From: Opitutales bacterium | Lineage (GTDB): Bacteria; Verrucomicrobiota; Verrucomicrobiia; Opitutales; UBA2995 | DNA length: 64,000 bases | Reading direction: 5' to 3' | Assembly (NCBI GenBank): GCA_022824405.1 | Contig: JAJDZZ010000074.1 | Coordinates: 62,001 to 126,000 of the forward strand | Part shown: positions 45,397-53,399 of the stretch, one piece after another | How positions within the stretch are numbered: position 1 is the stretch's first letter | Layout of the letters: each line of letters begins with the position of its first letter | Position numbers and translations under genes: made by a program | The notes under the pieces: generated by a model | Database searches by the model: none | Told to the model about the DNA's origin: nothing | What the model saw: only the letters and a program-made list of their open reading frames with translations

Positions 45397-46128
45397 TCAA
45401 GCCAGTAACAACCTTTTTTCTCGGTTGTAGAGACGTTTTACCGATCCGAGTTCAAGTCCGCCCAACCTGAATTTTCCAATCTGAAAACGTTCCAGGTCCA
45501 ATACCCGGAACCCCAGGACCTGAAAAAGCCGTCGTATTTCCCGTTTCTTGCCATGGTGGAGGCAGATTTCCAGCTCGTTCGGTTTCCTGGGATTTGGCCG
45601 GGCCGATTCAGCCTGGACCCATTCCCCCTGGTCCCTGACTCCCCGAATCAAAAAGGGGATCCTTTTAACGGGGAAGGCTCGGTCCAGCGCCACTCGATAA
45701 TACTTGGGGACCTTTCGCGAAGGGTGAGTCAGGGCATAGGTCAGATCCCCGTCGTTGGTTATGATGAGAAGTCCCCGGCTCGCCTTATCCAGACGTCCAG
45801 CGCAATGCAATCCGGGTTTACCGCGGTCCCCGCCCGGTAACAAGGCGAACACGGTCTTTTTCGCGTGGGGATCGGCGTTTGTGCATGTGTACCCCGGTGG
45901 TTTATTGATGGCAAAAGTGACCGTTGCTTTCGATGGCGGCCTGATTTTTACCCCATCCACCGCCACCGAGTCGGTCTCGGGGTCCACTCTCTGCCCCAGG
46001 GTGGACACCTGCCCATTAACCGTAACCCGGCCCTTGGAGATGAGGGCTTCCGCCTTTCTCCGGGATGCCACGCCCGATTTGGCCAGAAATTTCTGCAGAC
46101 GTACGGCTTTTGGGTCGGAGGAAATCAA
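45397..46128 (-). CDS. rRNA pseudouridine synthase, RsuA/RluB family
   Basis: This enzyme isomerises a uridine in rRNA. An S4 RNA-binding domain (RLQKFLAKSGVASRRKAEALISKGRVTVNG, about residues 9-40) precedes the RsuA/RluB catalytic domain, with the Asp of LHCAGRLDKASRGLLIITNDG (the GRLD motif). It ends with HHGKKREIRRLFQVLGFRVLDLERFQIG, characteristic of this family. TTG at 46128 gives ~243 residues and opens just before the S4 domain. An upstream start at 46308 would add unmatched sequence and overlap the divergent reductase gene. RluB and RsuA cannot be told apart with certainty. Confidence 0.9.
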   Translation of the reverse strand: MISSDPKAVRLQKFLAKSGVASRRKAEALISKGRVTVNGQVSTLGQRVDPETDSVAVDGVKIRPPSKATVTFAINKPPGYTCTNADPHAKKTVFALLPGGDRGKPGLHCAGRLDKASRGLLIITNDGDLTYALTHPSRKVPKYYRVALDRAFPVKRIPFLIRGVRDQGEWVQAESARPNPRKPNELEICLHHGKKREIRRLFQVLGFRVLDLERFQIGKFRLGGLELGSVKRLYNREKRLLLA

Positions 46129-46200
46129 AGTAACGGAAAGTCCAAATTGAAGGTTGTCATTGTGGGGCGGGATCTTGTGATATCTCTGATTCGAAGTGTT

Positions 46201-47361
46201 ATGGCAGCCGACGTCGAATCGAAATACGATAAAGATCATCCTTTTTTGGCACGACTGACCGAAAACTACCTCCTCAATAAAGAGGGGACCGGTAAGGATA
46301 CGCGGCATTTGGTTATCGACCTTTCCGGCAGCGGTTTAACCTACACCTGTGGGGATTCTCTGGGTGTGTATCCCACCCATCGCATGGGGTATGTGGAGGA
46401 GGTTCTCGGGGCTTTGGGAGCCACGGGGGAAGAGTCGATTGCCTTGCCCAGGACAGGTGAGGAAATGACTCTGCGCGAAGCCATGTCAAAAAAAGTGTCC
46501 CTGGCCGGACCGACCGGGAAGTTTCTCCACACCTTGTCCGAGAAGGTGGAATCCAAGAAGGAAAAAGCCCGTTTGGCCGACCTTCTGGCCCGGGAAAATA
46601 AGAAAGCCACGCGTAAGTATCTGGCCAACCGGGAGGTTATCGATTTGTTGGAAGAATTTCCCACGGCAAAATTTTCTCCTCAGGAATTTGTCGGAAGCAT
46701 GCGCCGGCTGGTCCCCCGGCTTTATTCCATCGCCTCCGCTCCGATTCGCTACCCGCGGGAAGCCCACTTGACCGTGGCAGTCGTTCGTTATCGAACCAAC
46801 AATCGGGATCGGGAGGGTGTTTGCAGCACCTATTTGGCCGACCGGATCGACTTGCACGATCCATCCGTGCCCGTATTTGTGGCCAAATCCCCCTTCGGAT
46901 TACCCAAGGATGAAGCGGCCGATATGATCATGGTGGGTCCGGGAACCGGTATCGCCCCTTTCCGGGCCTTTTTACAGGAGCGGGCGGCCCTCAAATCAAC
47001 GGGCCGCAACTGGCTCTTTTTTGGCGATCGACATGCCGCCTCGGATTACCTTTACGGAGAGGAATTTGAAGCAATGAAAGCAGCCGGTCAGCTCGAACGA
47101 ATCGACTTGGCCTGGTCCCGGGACCAGGACCACAAGATTTACGTCCAGGATAAATTGCTCGAGGCCGGGCCAACCGTTTGGGAATGGATCCGTAGCGGCG
47201 CCAATTTTTACGTCTGCGGCGACGCCCAACGCATGGCCAAGGACGTCCATGCCGCCCTCCACGCCATCGCCCGGGAACACGGCGGGTTGTCCCGGGACGA
47301 GGCGGTTCGATACTTCCGGAAAATGAGAAGGGAGCGGCGTTATCAGCGCGATATCTACTAG
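46201..47361 (+). CDS. CysJ-like FAD/NADPH reductase without flavodoxin domain
   Basis: The 386-residue product matches the C-terminal half of sulfite reductase flavoprotein. It has an FAD-binding part (about 25-225, including RLYSIASAPIRYPREAHLTVAVV and GVCSTYLADRI) and an NADP-binding part (MIMVGPGTGIAPFRAFLQER, FFGDRHAASDYLYGEEF and the final YQRDIY). The flavodoxin/FMN domain is absent. Such short forms usually hand electrons to a separate partner. No sulfite reductase haemoprotein or ferredoxin gene is next to it, so its partner is unknown. The ATG at 46201 is used. Confidence 0.87.
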   Translation: MAADVESKYDKDHPFLARLTENYLLNKEGTGKDTRHLVIDLSGSGLTYTCGDSLGVYPTHRMGYVEEVLGALGATGEESIALPRTGEEMTLREAMSKKVSLAGPTGKFLHTLSEKVESKKEKARLADLLARENKKATRKYLANREVIDLLEEFPTAKFSPQEFVGSMRRLVPRLYSIASAPIRYPREAHLTVAVVRYRTNNRDREGVCSTYLADRIDLHDPSVPVFVAKSPFGLPKDEAADMIMVGPGTGIAPFRAFLQERAALKSTGRNWLFFGDRHAASDYLYGEEFEAMKAAGQLERIDLAWSRDQDHKIYVQDKLLEAGPTVWEWIRSGANFYVCGDAQRMAKDVHAALHAIAREHGGLSRDEAVRYFRKMRRERRYQRDIY

Positions 47362-47391
47362 CTTGGCGTCCCTGAAAATAACACCACAAAA

Positions 47392-47601
47392 GGCGCCTTC
47401 GGCGCCAATTAGGAATGAGGAATTGGGAGAAGAGAAATTAAAAACCAGAAGACAAATTTCACTGACCACTAATGAAACGGATTCCTCTCTGCCACCCTTC
47501 GCGTTTTTCCCAAGATTCACTCCCCCTCACCCGCCGACTCCCAAATCGAAACATTCTTAATTCCTCATTCCTAATTTCTAATTGGCGCGCCCCGGCGCGC
47601 C
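47392..47601. repeat. Inverted-repeat-bounded mosaic element (MITE-like)
   Basis: The left end GGCGCC-TTC-GGCGCCAATTAGGAATGAGGAATT (47392-47425) is mirrored by the right end AATTCCTCATTCCTAATTTCTAATTGGCGCGCC (47560-47592) and a second GGCGCGCC (47594-47601). The 130-base core contains no gene. The whole lies between the reductase and fabG. Its ends are related to those at 55.7, 58.4 and 63.8 kb. Confidence 0.65.
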
Positions 47602-47650
47602 TTTGAATTCCCTTGAACGCTTAGGAAAAATATGGCGAACTTCCCAACTC

Positions 47651-48400
47651 ATGGAATTGACCTTTAAGAAACGAGTGGCCGTGGTAACCGGGGCCGGACG
47701 GGGCATCGGAAGAGCCATTGCGGAGACCCTGGCAGGGGAAGGCGCGCACGTGGTTTGTGTAAGCAAGCATCCCCGGAGTTGCGGCTCCGCCGCCGAGGCC
47801 ATTCAGGCCAAGGGGGGAAAGGCGCAGGCCTTGGCCGTGGATGTTTCGGATAGCGTAGCGGTGGCGGAGGCTTGCAAGAGCCTGATCTCCCAACACGGTC
47901 GGATAGACATACTGGTCAACAACGCCGGCATTACCCGAGATAACCTGCTCATCCGCATGTCCGAGGAAGACTGGAAAAGCGTCATCGACACCAATTTGAA
48001 TAGCGTGTTTTATTGGACCAAGGGTCTGGTCCGATTCATGATGAAGGGACGATGGGGCAGGATCATAAACATCTCCTCCGTCAGCGCCATTACGGGAAAT
48101 TCAGGTCAGGCTAATTACGCCAGCGCCAAGGCCGGGATGGTCGCCTTCGTCAAGTCCCTGGCGAAAGAGCTTTCCGCTCGCTCCATCACCTGCAATGCGG
48201 TGGCCCCCGGCTTTATTGAAACGGATATGACCCGGGCATTCCAGCAGGGAGACGCGGCTCAACGCGTTCTGGCCGCCATTCCTTTGAAACGATTCGGGCA
48301 AACCAGCGAAATCGCCAGCGTGGTGGCATTCCTGGCCTCCGAGGAAGGCGGCTATATTACGGGCCAAGTTTTTACTGTTGACGGCGGTTTGACGATTTGA
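47651..48400 (+). CDS. fabG: 3-oxoacyl-ACP reductase
   Basis: FabG reduces beta-ketoacyl-ACP with NADPH in fatty acid elongation. The 249-residue SDR has VVTGAGRGIGRAIAETLAGEGA (about 11-30), NNAGITRDNLLIRMSEEDW, the catalytic Ser and Tyr-x3-Lys in NISSVSAITGNSGQANYASAKAGM, and the terminal GGYITGQVFTVDGGLTI. The start at 47651 gives the MELTFKKRVAVVTG opening; an upstream in-frame ATG at 47633 or earlier would run into the repeat. It heads a fabG-acpP-fabF cluster. Confidence 0.96.
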   Translation: MELTFKKRVAVVTGAGRGIGRAIAETLAGEGAHVVCVSKHPRSCGSAAEAIQAKGGKAQALAVDVSDSVAVAEACKSLISQHGRIDILVNNAGITRDNLLIRMSEEDWKSVIDTNLNSVFYWTKGLVRFMMKGRWGRIINISSVSAITGNSGQANYASAKAGMVAFVKSLAKELSARSITCNAVAPGFIETDMTRAFQQGDAAQRVLAAIPLKRFGQTSEIASVVAFLASEEGGYITGQVFTVDGGLTI

Positions 48401-48436
48401 ACTCTCATTTTAATTATATTCCATTTACACCCCATC

Positions 48437-48694
48437 ATGGCAGACAAAACAATTGAAGATCGCGTTACTGAAATCATAATCAACCAGCTCAACGTCAATG
48501 AGGAGCAGGTTACGCCCGAAGCCTCCTTCCTGGATGATCTGGGAGCGGATTCACTCGATACGGTCGAGTTGATCATGGCTTTTGAGGAGGAATTTGAGGA
48601 TGAAATAGACGGGGAGATTCCGGAATCCGATGCGGAGAAGCTTCAGACGGTGGAGGATGTGATCGCTTTCCTCAAAGAGAAAGCACAATCGTAA
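48437..48694 (+). CDS. acpP: Acyl carrier protein
   Basis: The 85-residue acidic protein carries growing fatty acyl chains. The 4'-phosphopantetheine Ser is in the [18 protein letters not shown] motif (DSL near residue 38). The remainder, with [11 protein letters not shown], fits a standard ACP. It lies between fabG and fabF, as in most bacteria. Confidence 0.97.
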   Translation: MADKTIEDRVTEIIINQLNVNEEQVTPEASFLDDLGADSLDTVELIMAFEEEFEDEIDGEIPESDAEKLQTVEDVIAFLKEKAQS

Positions 48695-48736
48695 ACCGTC
48701 ATCGCGGGCGTCTTCAAACCAGCGCCCCTGTTTACC

Positions 48737-49990
48737 ATGGCCAGTTCCGCTCAGAACAAGCGCGTTGCCATTACTGGCATGGGGATTATCACCGCGTTGG
48801 GCGACAATCCGGATGCCTATTGGAGCAGCCTTCTGGCCGGCAAAAGCGGTATCCGGAGGGTTACCCATTTCGACACTTCCGAGTTCACTTGCAAAATCGG
48901 TGGGGAAGTCGATTGGGATCCGGCCCGCGTAATGGATGCCAAGACGGCCCGTCGCAACGATCGCTTCACCCAGTTTGCCGTTTATGCGGCCCGTCAGGCC
49001 GTGCAAAACGCGCAGTTGGATATGAGCAGGGAAGATCCCTTCCGGGTGGGTGTATTTGTCGGATCGGGCATAGGAGGCATGTACACCATCGAAAGCCAAT
49101 CCCGCGCCTTGCATACCCGTGGACCCCGTCGGGTTTCCCCCTTCATGATTCCCATGCTCATCGCCAACATGGGCTGTGGGGTGATTGCCATTGAACATGG
49201 GGCCAAGGGACCCAACTTCGGTATCGTAAGCGCTTGCACGACCGGAACCAACGCCATTGGCGAGGCCCTGCGCCACATCCGCTACGGCGATGCCGATGTA
49301 ATGATCGCGGGTGGGAGCGAGGCTACCATTACCAGGCTCTCCTACGCCGGTTTCTGTCAGATGAAGGCCATGAGCACGGCCAACCACCAACCGGAAAAAG
49401 CCAGCCGGCCCTTCGATTTGGAGCGGGACGGATTCGTCATGGGGGAAGGGGCCGGGGTTCTCATTTTGGAATCTTTGGAGCATGCCTTGCGGCGAGGGGC
49501 GCCCATCCTGTGTGAATTGGCCGGGTATGGAGCGACTTGCGACGCCTTCCACATCACCGCGCCCGATACATCGGGGGAAGGATTGCAACATGCCATAGAT
49601 TACGCCCTGAAAGATGCCCGCCTGCCGCCGGAAGCGGTCGATTACATCAATGCCCACGGAACCTCCACCCCCTACAACGACAAGATCGAAACGCTATCCA
49701 TCAAGAAATCCCTGGGGGACCATGCCGCCAAGGTTAAGATAAGTTCAACCAAGTCCATGACGGGACATTTGTTGGGTGCGGCGGGAGGCATTGAGGCCAT
49801 CGCTTGCGTGCAATCCATAAGGAGCGGAGCCATCCCCCCCACTATCAACCTGGACAATCCGGACCCCGAATGTGACCTGGATTACGTGCCCCACGTCAAG
49901 CAATCCGCCTCGGTCGAGGTGGCGCTGAGCAACAACCTCGGTTTCGGGGGCCACAATGGTGTGCTCGTCTTTAAAAAATACCCCTCCTGA
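48737..49990 (+). CDS. fabF: 3-oxoacyl-ACP synthase II
   Basis: FabF condenses acyl-ACP with malonyl-ACP. The 417-residue product has the catalytic Cys in SACTTGTNAIGEA (about 165) and the two His in NAHGTSTPYND (about 307) and TKSMTGHLLGAAG (about 344). The N-terminus VAITGMGIITALGDNPD and the C-terminus NNLGFGGHNGVLVF are typical. The order fabG-acpP-fabF suggests one transcript. Malonyl and KAS III genes are not in the window. Confidence 0.97.
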   Translation: MASSAQNKRVAITGMGIITALGDNPDAYWSSLLAGKSGIRRVTHFDTSEFTCKIGGEVDWDPARVMDAKTARRNDRFTQFAVYAARQAVQNAQLDMSREDPFRVGVFVGSGIGGMYTIESQSRALHTRGPRRVSPFMIPMLIANMGCGVIAIEHGAKGPNFGIVSACTTGTNAIGEALRHIRYGDADVMIAGGSEATITRLSYAGFCQMKAMSTANHQPEKASRPFDLERDGFVMGEGAGVLILESLEHALRRGAPILCELAGYGATCDAFHITAPDTSGEGLQHAIDYALKDARLPPEAVDYINAHGTSTPYNDKIETLSIKKSLGDHAAKVKISSTKSMTGHLLGAAGGIEAIACVQSIRSGAIPPTINLDNPDPECDLDYVPHVKQSASVEVALSNNLGFGGHNGVLVFKKYPS

Positions 49991-50163
49991 AACGGCTCGA
50001 CCCAGATCGGCCCGTTTGAAATTCCCGTTCATGAGAATTATCGTCCGAAAAAATCAAATATTTTCCCCGGTACAATAAGAAGTAGACAAACCGCCAATTT
50101 TGCCTTTTATAGGCTTTTCACCCCGAAACTCTCACCAAACAAAAAACCCCTTTCCGCATTGAT

Positions 50164-51690
50164 ATGAAAAATGATCCCAAAGCTTTAAGGATGTTCTGGG
50201 GCTGCTTCATTGCCCTGATAACCACCGCCATGGCCTTCAGTACCAGGATTGGCCTGGTCTTCACTTCATGGGCTGAACAATTCTCCTTGAACAGCGTTCA
50301 ACAAGGCGAGTTGTTCGGGGCCGGCGTCTGGCCGTTCGCCATCAGTATCATCCTGTTCAGTCTGGTCATCGACAAGATCGGTTATCGAACGGCCATGATT
50401 TTCAGTTTCATCTGTTATGCCTTATACGGGATTTTCGCATTCCTGGCGCATGGCGCTGCGGACAACGCCACCGCCTATAATTACCTCTACATCGGGTCCA
50501 TCATTCTCGGTCTTGGAAATGGAACGGTGGAAGCCTACATCAACCCGATCGTAGCCACCATGTTCAACAAGGAGAAAACCAAGTGGCTCAATATTCTGCA
50601 CGCCGGTTGGCCGGGCGGCCTTGTGGTCGGCGGGCTCCTGACCGCCGCTCTGGGGAAAACCGGTGAGGAACAATGGTTGATCCTCATCGCCCTGGTCATC
50701 ATTCCGGCCATCATCTTTTTCGTCATGCTGATTAACGCCCACTACCCGGTTAACGAGCGGGTGGCCTCGGGAACCACCTACAAGGAAATGCTGGCGGAAT
50801 TCGGCACCGTTTGCGCCTTGATCTCCGCCTGGTTGATATCCGCCCAATTGGGGCAGGTATTTGGATGGAGCAACGCGGTGGTATGGATTTTGACCATCGT
50901 TTCCACCGTGGTTTATTTCGCCTATTGCCGCTCTCTGGGCCGTCCCATCATGATCGTCCTCGTTCTCATCATGATACCCCTGGCCATCACCGAGTTGGGC
51001 ACCGATGGGTGGATAACCAGTTTGATGCAGGCTCCCATGCTGGAAATCGGAGCGCCGGCCATCCTGGTATTGGTCTATACCTCAGCCATTATGATGATAC
51101 TTCGCTTCAACGTTGGTCCCATTGTTGGTAAACTCGGACCATTGGGACTTCTGATGGCCGCCGCCGCCTTCGCCGCCGTGGGGCTTTTCCTCCTGGCCGG
51201 CGCCACGGGATTGGCCATGGTGTTCATCGCCGCCACCATTTACGGCATCGGTAAAACCTTCTTCTGGCCCACCATGCTGGGTGTCGTATCCGAACAGTAC
51301 CCGAAAGGGGGAGCCCTTTCCCTCAATGCCATCGCCGGAATCGGAATGCTCTCCGTCGGTATCGTAGGCGGACCGCTCATCGGAGCCTTTCAGGAGAGGA
51401 ACAAAACAGATGCCATCGCCGAAGCCCATCCGGGTATGATCGAAACCATCGGACAGGACAGGAGTTATGTCCTTGGTGATTACAAAGCCATAGATCCCCA
51501 AAAGTTCGAGGAACTCTCACAGGAGGACCAGGAAATGCTGCAGCCCATCATCGAAGAGGGCACCCAGAGCGCATTGAGGGAAGTCACCCTCTTTCCCATC
51601 CTCATGCTGATCGGTTACATCGGCCTCCATCTCTTCTTCAAGAGCAGGGGCGGCTACAAACCGGTCGACCTTTCCGCCGGCGCTCACTGA
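50164..51690 (+). CDS. Major facilitator superfamily transporter
   Basis: The 508-residue protein has about 12 membrane segments and the MFS layout. Landmarks are LVIDKIGYRTAMIFSFICY (a D-x5-R loop like motif A), YIGSIILGLGNGTVEAYINPIVATMF and HAGWPGGLVVGGLL, with a related second half. A soluble segment near residues 415-465 separates the final helices. It resembles sugar:proton symporters of the FHS group, but the substrate cannot be assigned. It is monocistronic, with 173 bases upstream that contain AAACGG/CCGTTT dyad symmetry after fabF. Confidence 0.82.
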   Translation: MKNDPKALRMFWGCFIALITTAMAFSTRIGLVFTSWAEQFSLNSVQQGELFGAGVWPFAISIILFSLVIDKIGYRTAMIFSFICYALYGIFAFLAHGAADNATAYNYLYIGSIILGLGNGTVEAYINPIVATMFNKEKTKWLNILHAGWPGGLVVGGLLTAALGKTGEEQWLILIALVIIPAIIFFVMLINAHYPVNERVASGTTYKEMLAEFGTVCALISAWLISAQLGQVFGWSNAVVWILTIVSTVVYFAYCRSLGRPIMIVLVLIMIPLAITELGTDGWITSLMQAPMLEIGAPAILVLVYTSAIMMILRFNVGPIVGKLGPLGLLMAAAAFAAVGLFLLAGATGLAMVFIAATIYGIGKTFFWPTMLGVVSEQYPKGGALSLNAIAGIGMLSVGIVGGPLIGAFQERNKTDAIAEAHPGMIETIGQDRSYVLGDYKAIDPQKFEELSQEDQEMLQPIIEEGTQSALREVTLFPILMLIGYIGLHLFFKSRGGYKPVDLSAGAH

Positions 51691-51760
51691 GACAGGGTTC
51701 CGGAGATATAGTTATCAGCCGCTGTACCGTGCGTCGCTGCATGGTGCGCCGCGATTTTTG

Positions 51761-51940
51761 TAACCACAAAAGGCCCAAAAGACTCAAAAGAGAGGAAATG
51801 CCGAAGGCCTATACCGGAGGGCGGGTTTTCCAACCCGCCTTTACCTCGATAAAGATAAAGCGGGTTGGAAAACCCGCTCTCCGTTAAATCCTGTTCCGGC
51901 CTTGCCGAACCCTTTCTGCTCTCTGAGCCCTCTGTGGTTA
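51761..51940. repeat. TAACCACA-bounded mosaic repeat containing a REP-like palindrome pair
   Basis: TAACCACA (51761-51768) and TGTGGTTA (51933-51940) bound a ~180-base element in the gap after the transporter. Inside, GCGGGTTTTCCAACCCGC (51821-51838) and its exact inverse GCGGGTTGGAAAACCCGC (51860-51877) form an 18-base inverted repeat, extended by GGAGGG/CTCTCC flanks with one mismatch. CTCTGTG-type modules lie at the right end. Confidence 0.65.
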
Positions 51941-51958
51941 ATTTCCCACTCGACCGTC

Positions 51959-52234
51959 TTAATGGTAGAACTCCAAATAGAAACGAACACCGCCTAAAGC
52001 CTCCACTACGTGTGGAACTTCCGGCTCCACGATTCCGAATAAATCGGGCGAGAGTTCAATTTCCTCAATCTCCGGCGTGAGAATTCGATAGAGGAGCCTT
52101 CCCTCCAATACTACGATTTTTGCCCAGTTATCGGCCTTGGTTCGGTGCGATTTCCGCAGGCTTTCCGGTATGGAGGATTCGGAAAACGTCTGACTGTTCG
52201 CATACTTTGAAACATCCTTCGGTAATGATTTCAT
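51959..52234 (-). CDS. DUF1971 (TehB-like cupin) protein
   Basis: The 91-residue product matches DUF1971, a small cupin-like domain often fused to or beside TehB tellurite methyltransferase. It has SLPKDVSKYANSQTFSESSIP, HRTKADNWAKIVVLEGRLLYRIL and the characteristic VEPEVPHVVEALGGVRFYLEFY. The ATG at 52234 is preferred. The reading frame continues upstream to 52255 into a heptad-type repeat (CTCAACCTTCAGC), so the extra seven residues are likely spurious. The function is not established; anion or metal binding is a guess. Confidence 0.82.
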   Translation of the reverse strand: MKSLPKDVSKYANSQTFSESSIPESLRKSHRTKADNWAKIVVLEGRLLYRILTPEIEEIELSPDLFGIVEPEVPHVVEALGGVRFYLEFYH

Positions 52235-52356
52235 GACACCCTCAACCTTCAGCATTCCAAGGTGGTGTCAAACCGGTAAAAAGCAATCTGCCGATAGGAA
52301 GACCCGACCGATGAAGTTCGGATGCTCCAATTGCGGAGACGTGCCTGAAGACCTTT

Positions 52357-52917
52357 CTAAAGCCTGACGTTGACCGGGATGACCTTGACGTGGACCCGAG
52401 CCAAACCCTTTTCGTGGAATCCCAGTCTCCTGGCAGCCCCATAGGCCAAGTCGATAATGCGTTTCCCGGAGTTTGGATTGTGGACGCTGGGAAATGGCCC
52501 ACGGTCGTTGACCCGGACGATGATCGACCGACCGTTTTCCAGATTCGTCACCCGGACGATGATCGGTAAAGGCAGGTACTTATGGGCGGCGGTCATGCCC
52601 ATGGGGTTGAACGCTTCGCCGTTCGCTGTCATGTGCCCCCCCTTTCTTCGGCGAGTTTCTTCTCCATACCATGACGCGATTCCCGTCTCTTCATAACGTT
52701 GTGCCTGCCGGCTGCTCATGGGCACGTAACGTCTGCCTTTCACCACGTAGGGGGCCCAATGGACCCGGCCTTGGCGGATGGCTTCTATTACAGGCATCCC
52801 CTCCGTTGTTTGCCCGACCGCCCTCCCATTGAGGGGTAGGGAGAGAATCAGAAACACGCTCAGGCAGATCAGCTGTGTCAGTAACAGGCCGGTCGAATTT
52901 GTTTTAGTCATGGGCAT
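52357..52917 (-). CDS. RlpA-like septal ring/lytic transglycosylase family protein
   Basis: The 186-residue exported protein has a signal sequence (about residues 8-30), no clear lipobox, and a double-psi beta-barrel (RlpA-like) domain. Landmarks are GIASWYGEETRRRKGGHMTANGEAFNPMGMTAAHKYLPLP and the IIVRVNDRGPFP loop containing the probable catalytic Asp. It ends with VHVKVIPVNV. Unlike E. coli RlpA there is no SPOR domain. RlpA proteins cut denuded glycan strands at septa. An ATG at 52944 is also possible. Confidence 0.85.
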   Translation of the reverse strand: MPMTKTNSTGLLLTQLICLSVFLILSLPLNGRAVGQTTEGMPVIEAIRQGRVHWAPYVVKGRRYVPMSSRQAQRYEETGIASWYGEETRRRKGGHMTANGEAFNPMGMTAAHKYLPLPIIVRVTNLENGRSIIVRVNDRGPFPSVHNPNSGKRIIDLAYGAARRLGFHEKGLARVHVKVIPVNVRL

Positions 52918-53212
52918 GCGGATGGACGGTTGATCGGTACCCAAATTTCCTGTCGGGACAAATTAAACGTTTACTTGGATTTGTTCATTGCCGTTGCAAA
53001 GTTGGCTTCGACAAAAGTCCTTGCCCAGGTAAGCCGTAACCCGATCGGATTTGGAGGTTGTTTCTTTAGCTTTTTTACCGAATTTGCAATTATATTTGGG
53101 GAAAAAATGGCCGAGACCGACCTGATGCCGGGTATGGTGATCGAAAGGAACGGGCTGAAGAATTGACTCTCGCAAAGAACTGACCTCTTATTTGTTCCTT
53201 TTTGAAAAAGGT
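52918..53212. other. Gap between the RlpA-like gene and tRNA-Ser
   Basis: About 295 bases without a supported gene. The short frames here overlap the tRNA or lack family resemblance. A CCTTTTT/AAAAAGG palindrome at about 53200 lies just beyond the 3' end of the tRNA and could help end its transcript. Confidence 0.3.
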
Positions 53213-53301
53213 GGCGGAGAGAGGGGGATTCGAACCCCCGGAGGACTTTCACCCTCGACGATTTAGCAAACCGTTGCTTTCGACCACTCAGCCATCTCTC
53301 C
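53213..53301 (-). tRNA. tRNA-Ser (anticodon GCT)
   Basis: The minus strand reads an 89-base serine tRNA. The acceptor stem GGAGAGA pairs with TCTCTCC. The D arm contains GCTGAGTGGTCGAAAGC, the anticodon loop TTGCTAA gives GCT, and a long variable arm (GAGGGTGAAAGTCCTC) is typical of tRNA-Ser. The T arm is GGGGGTTCGAATCCCCC, followed by the discriminator G and an encoded CCA. It reads AGC/AGT codons. Confidence 0.96.
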
Positions 53302-53399
53302 GTGTAGAGGGAGGTAGCTTGAGAAAAATTAGAATTCAGGCAACCCGAAAAGCTGGAGAAAGTGGTCGAACCCAACGGTTGTTGCCTTGCAATCTTTCC

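Noticed and set aside
48551-49657. 368-codon open frame on the minus strand
   Set aside because: It is antisense to fabF and the end of acpP; no recognisable domain.
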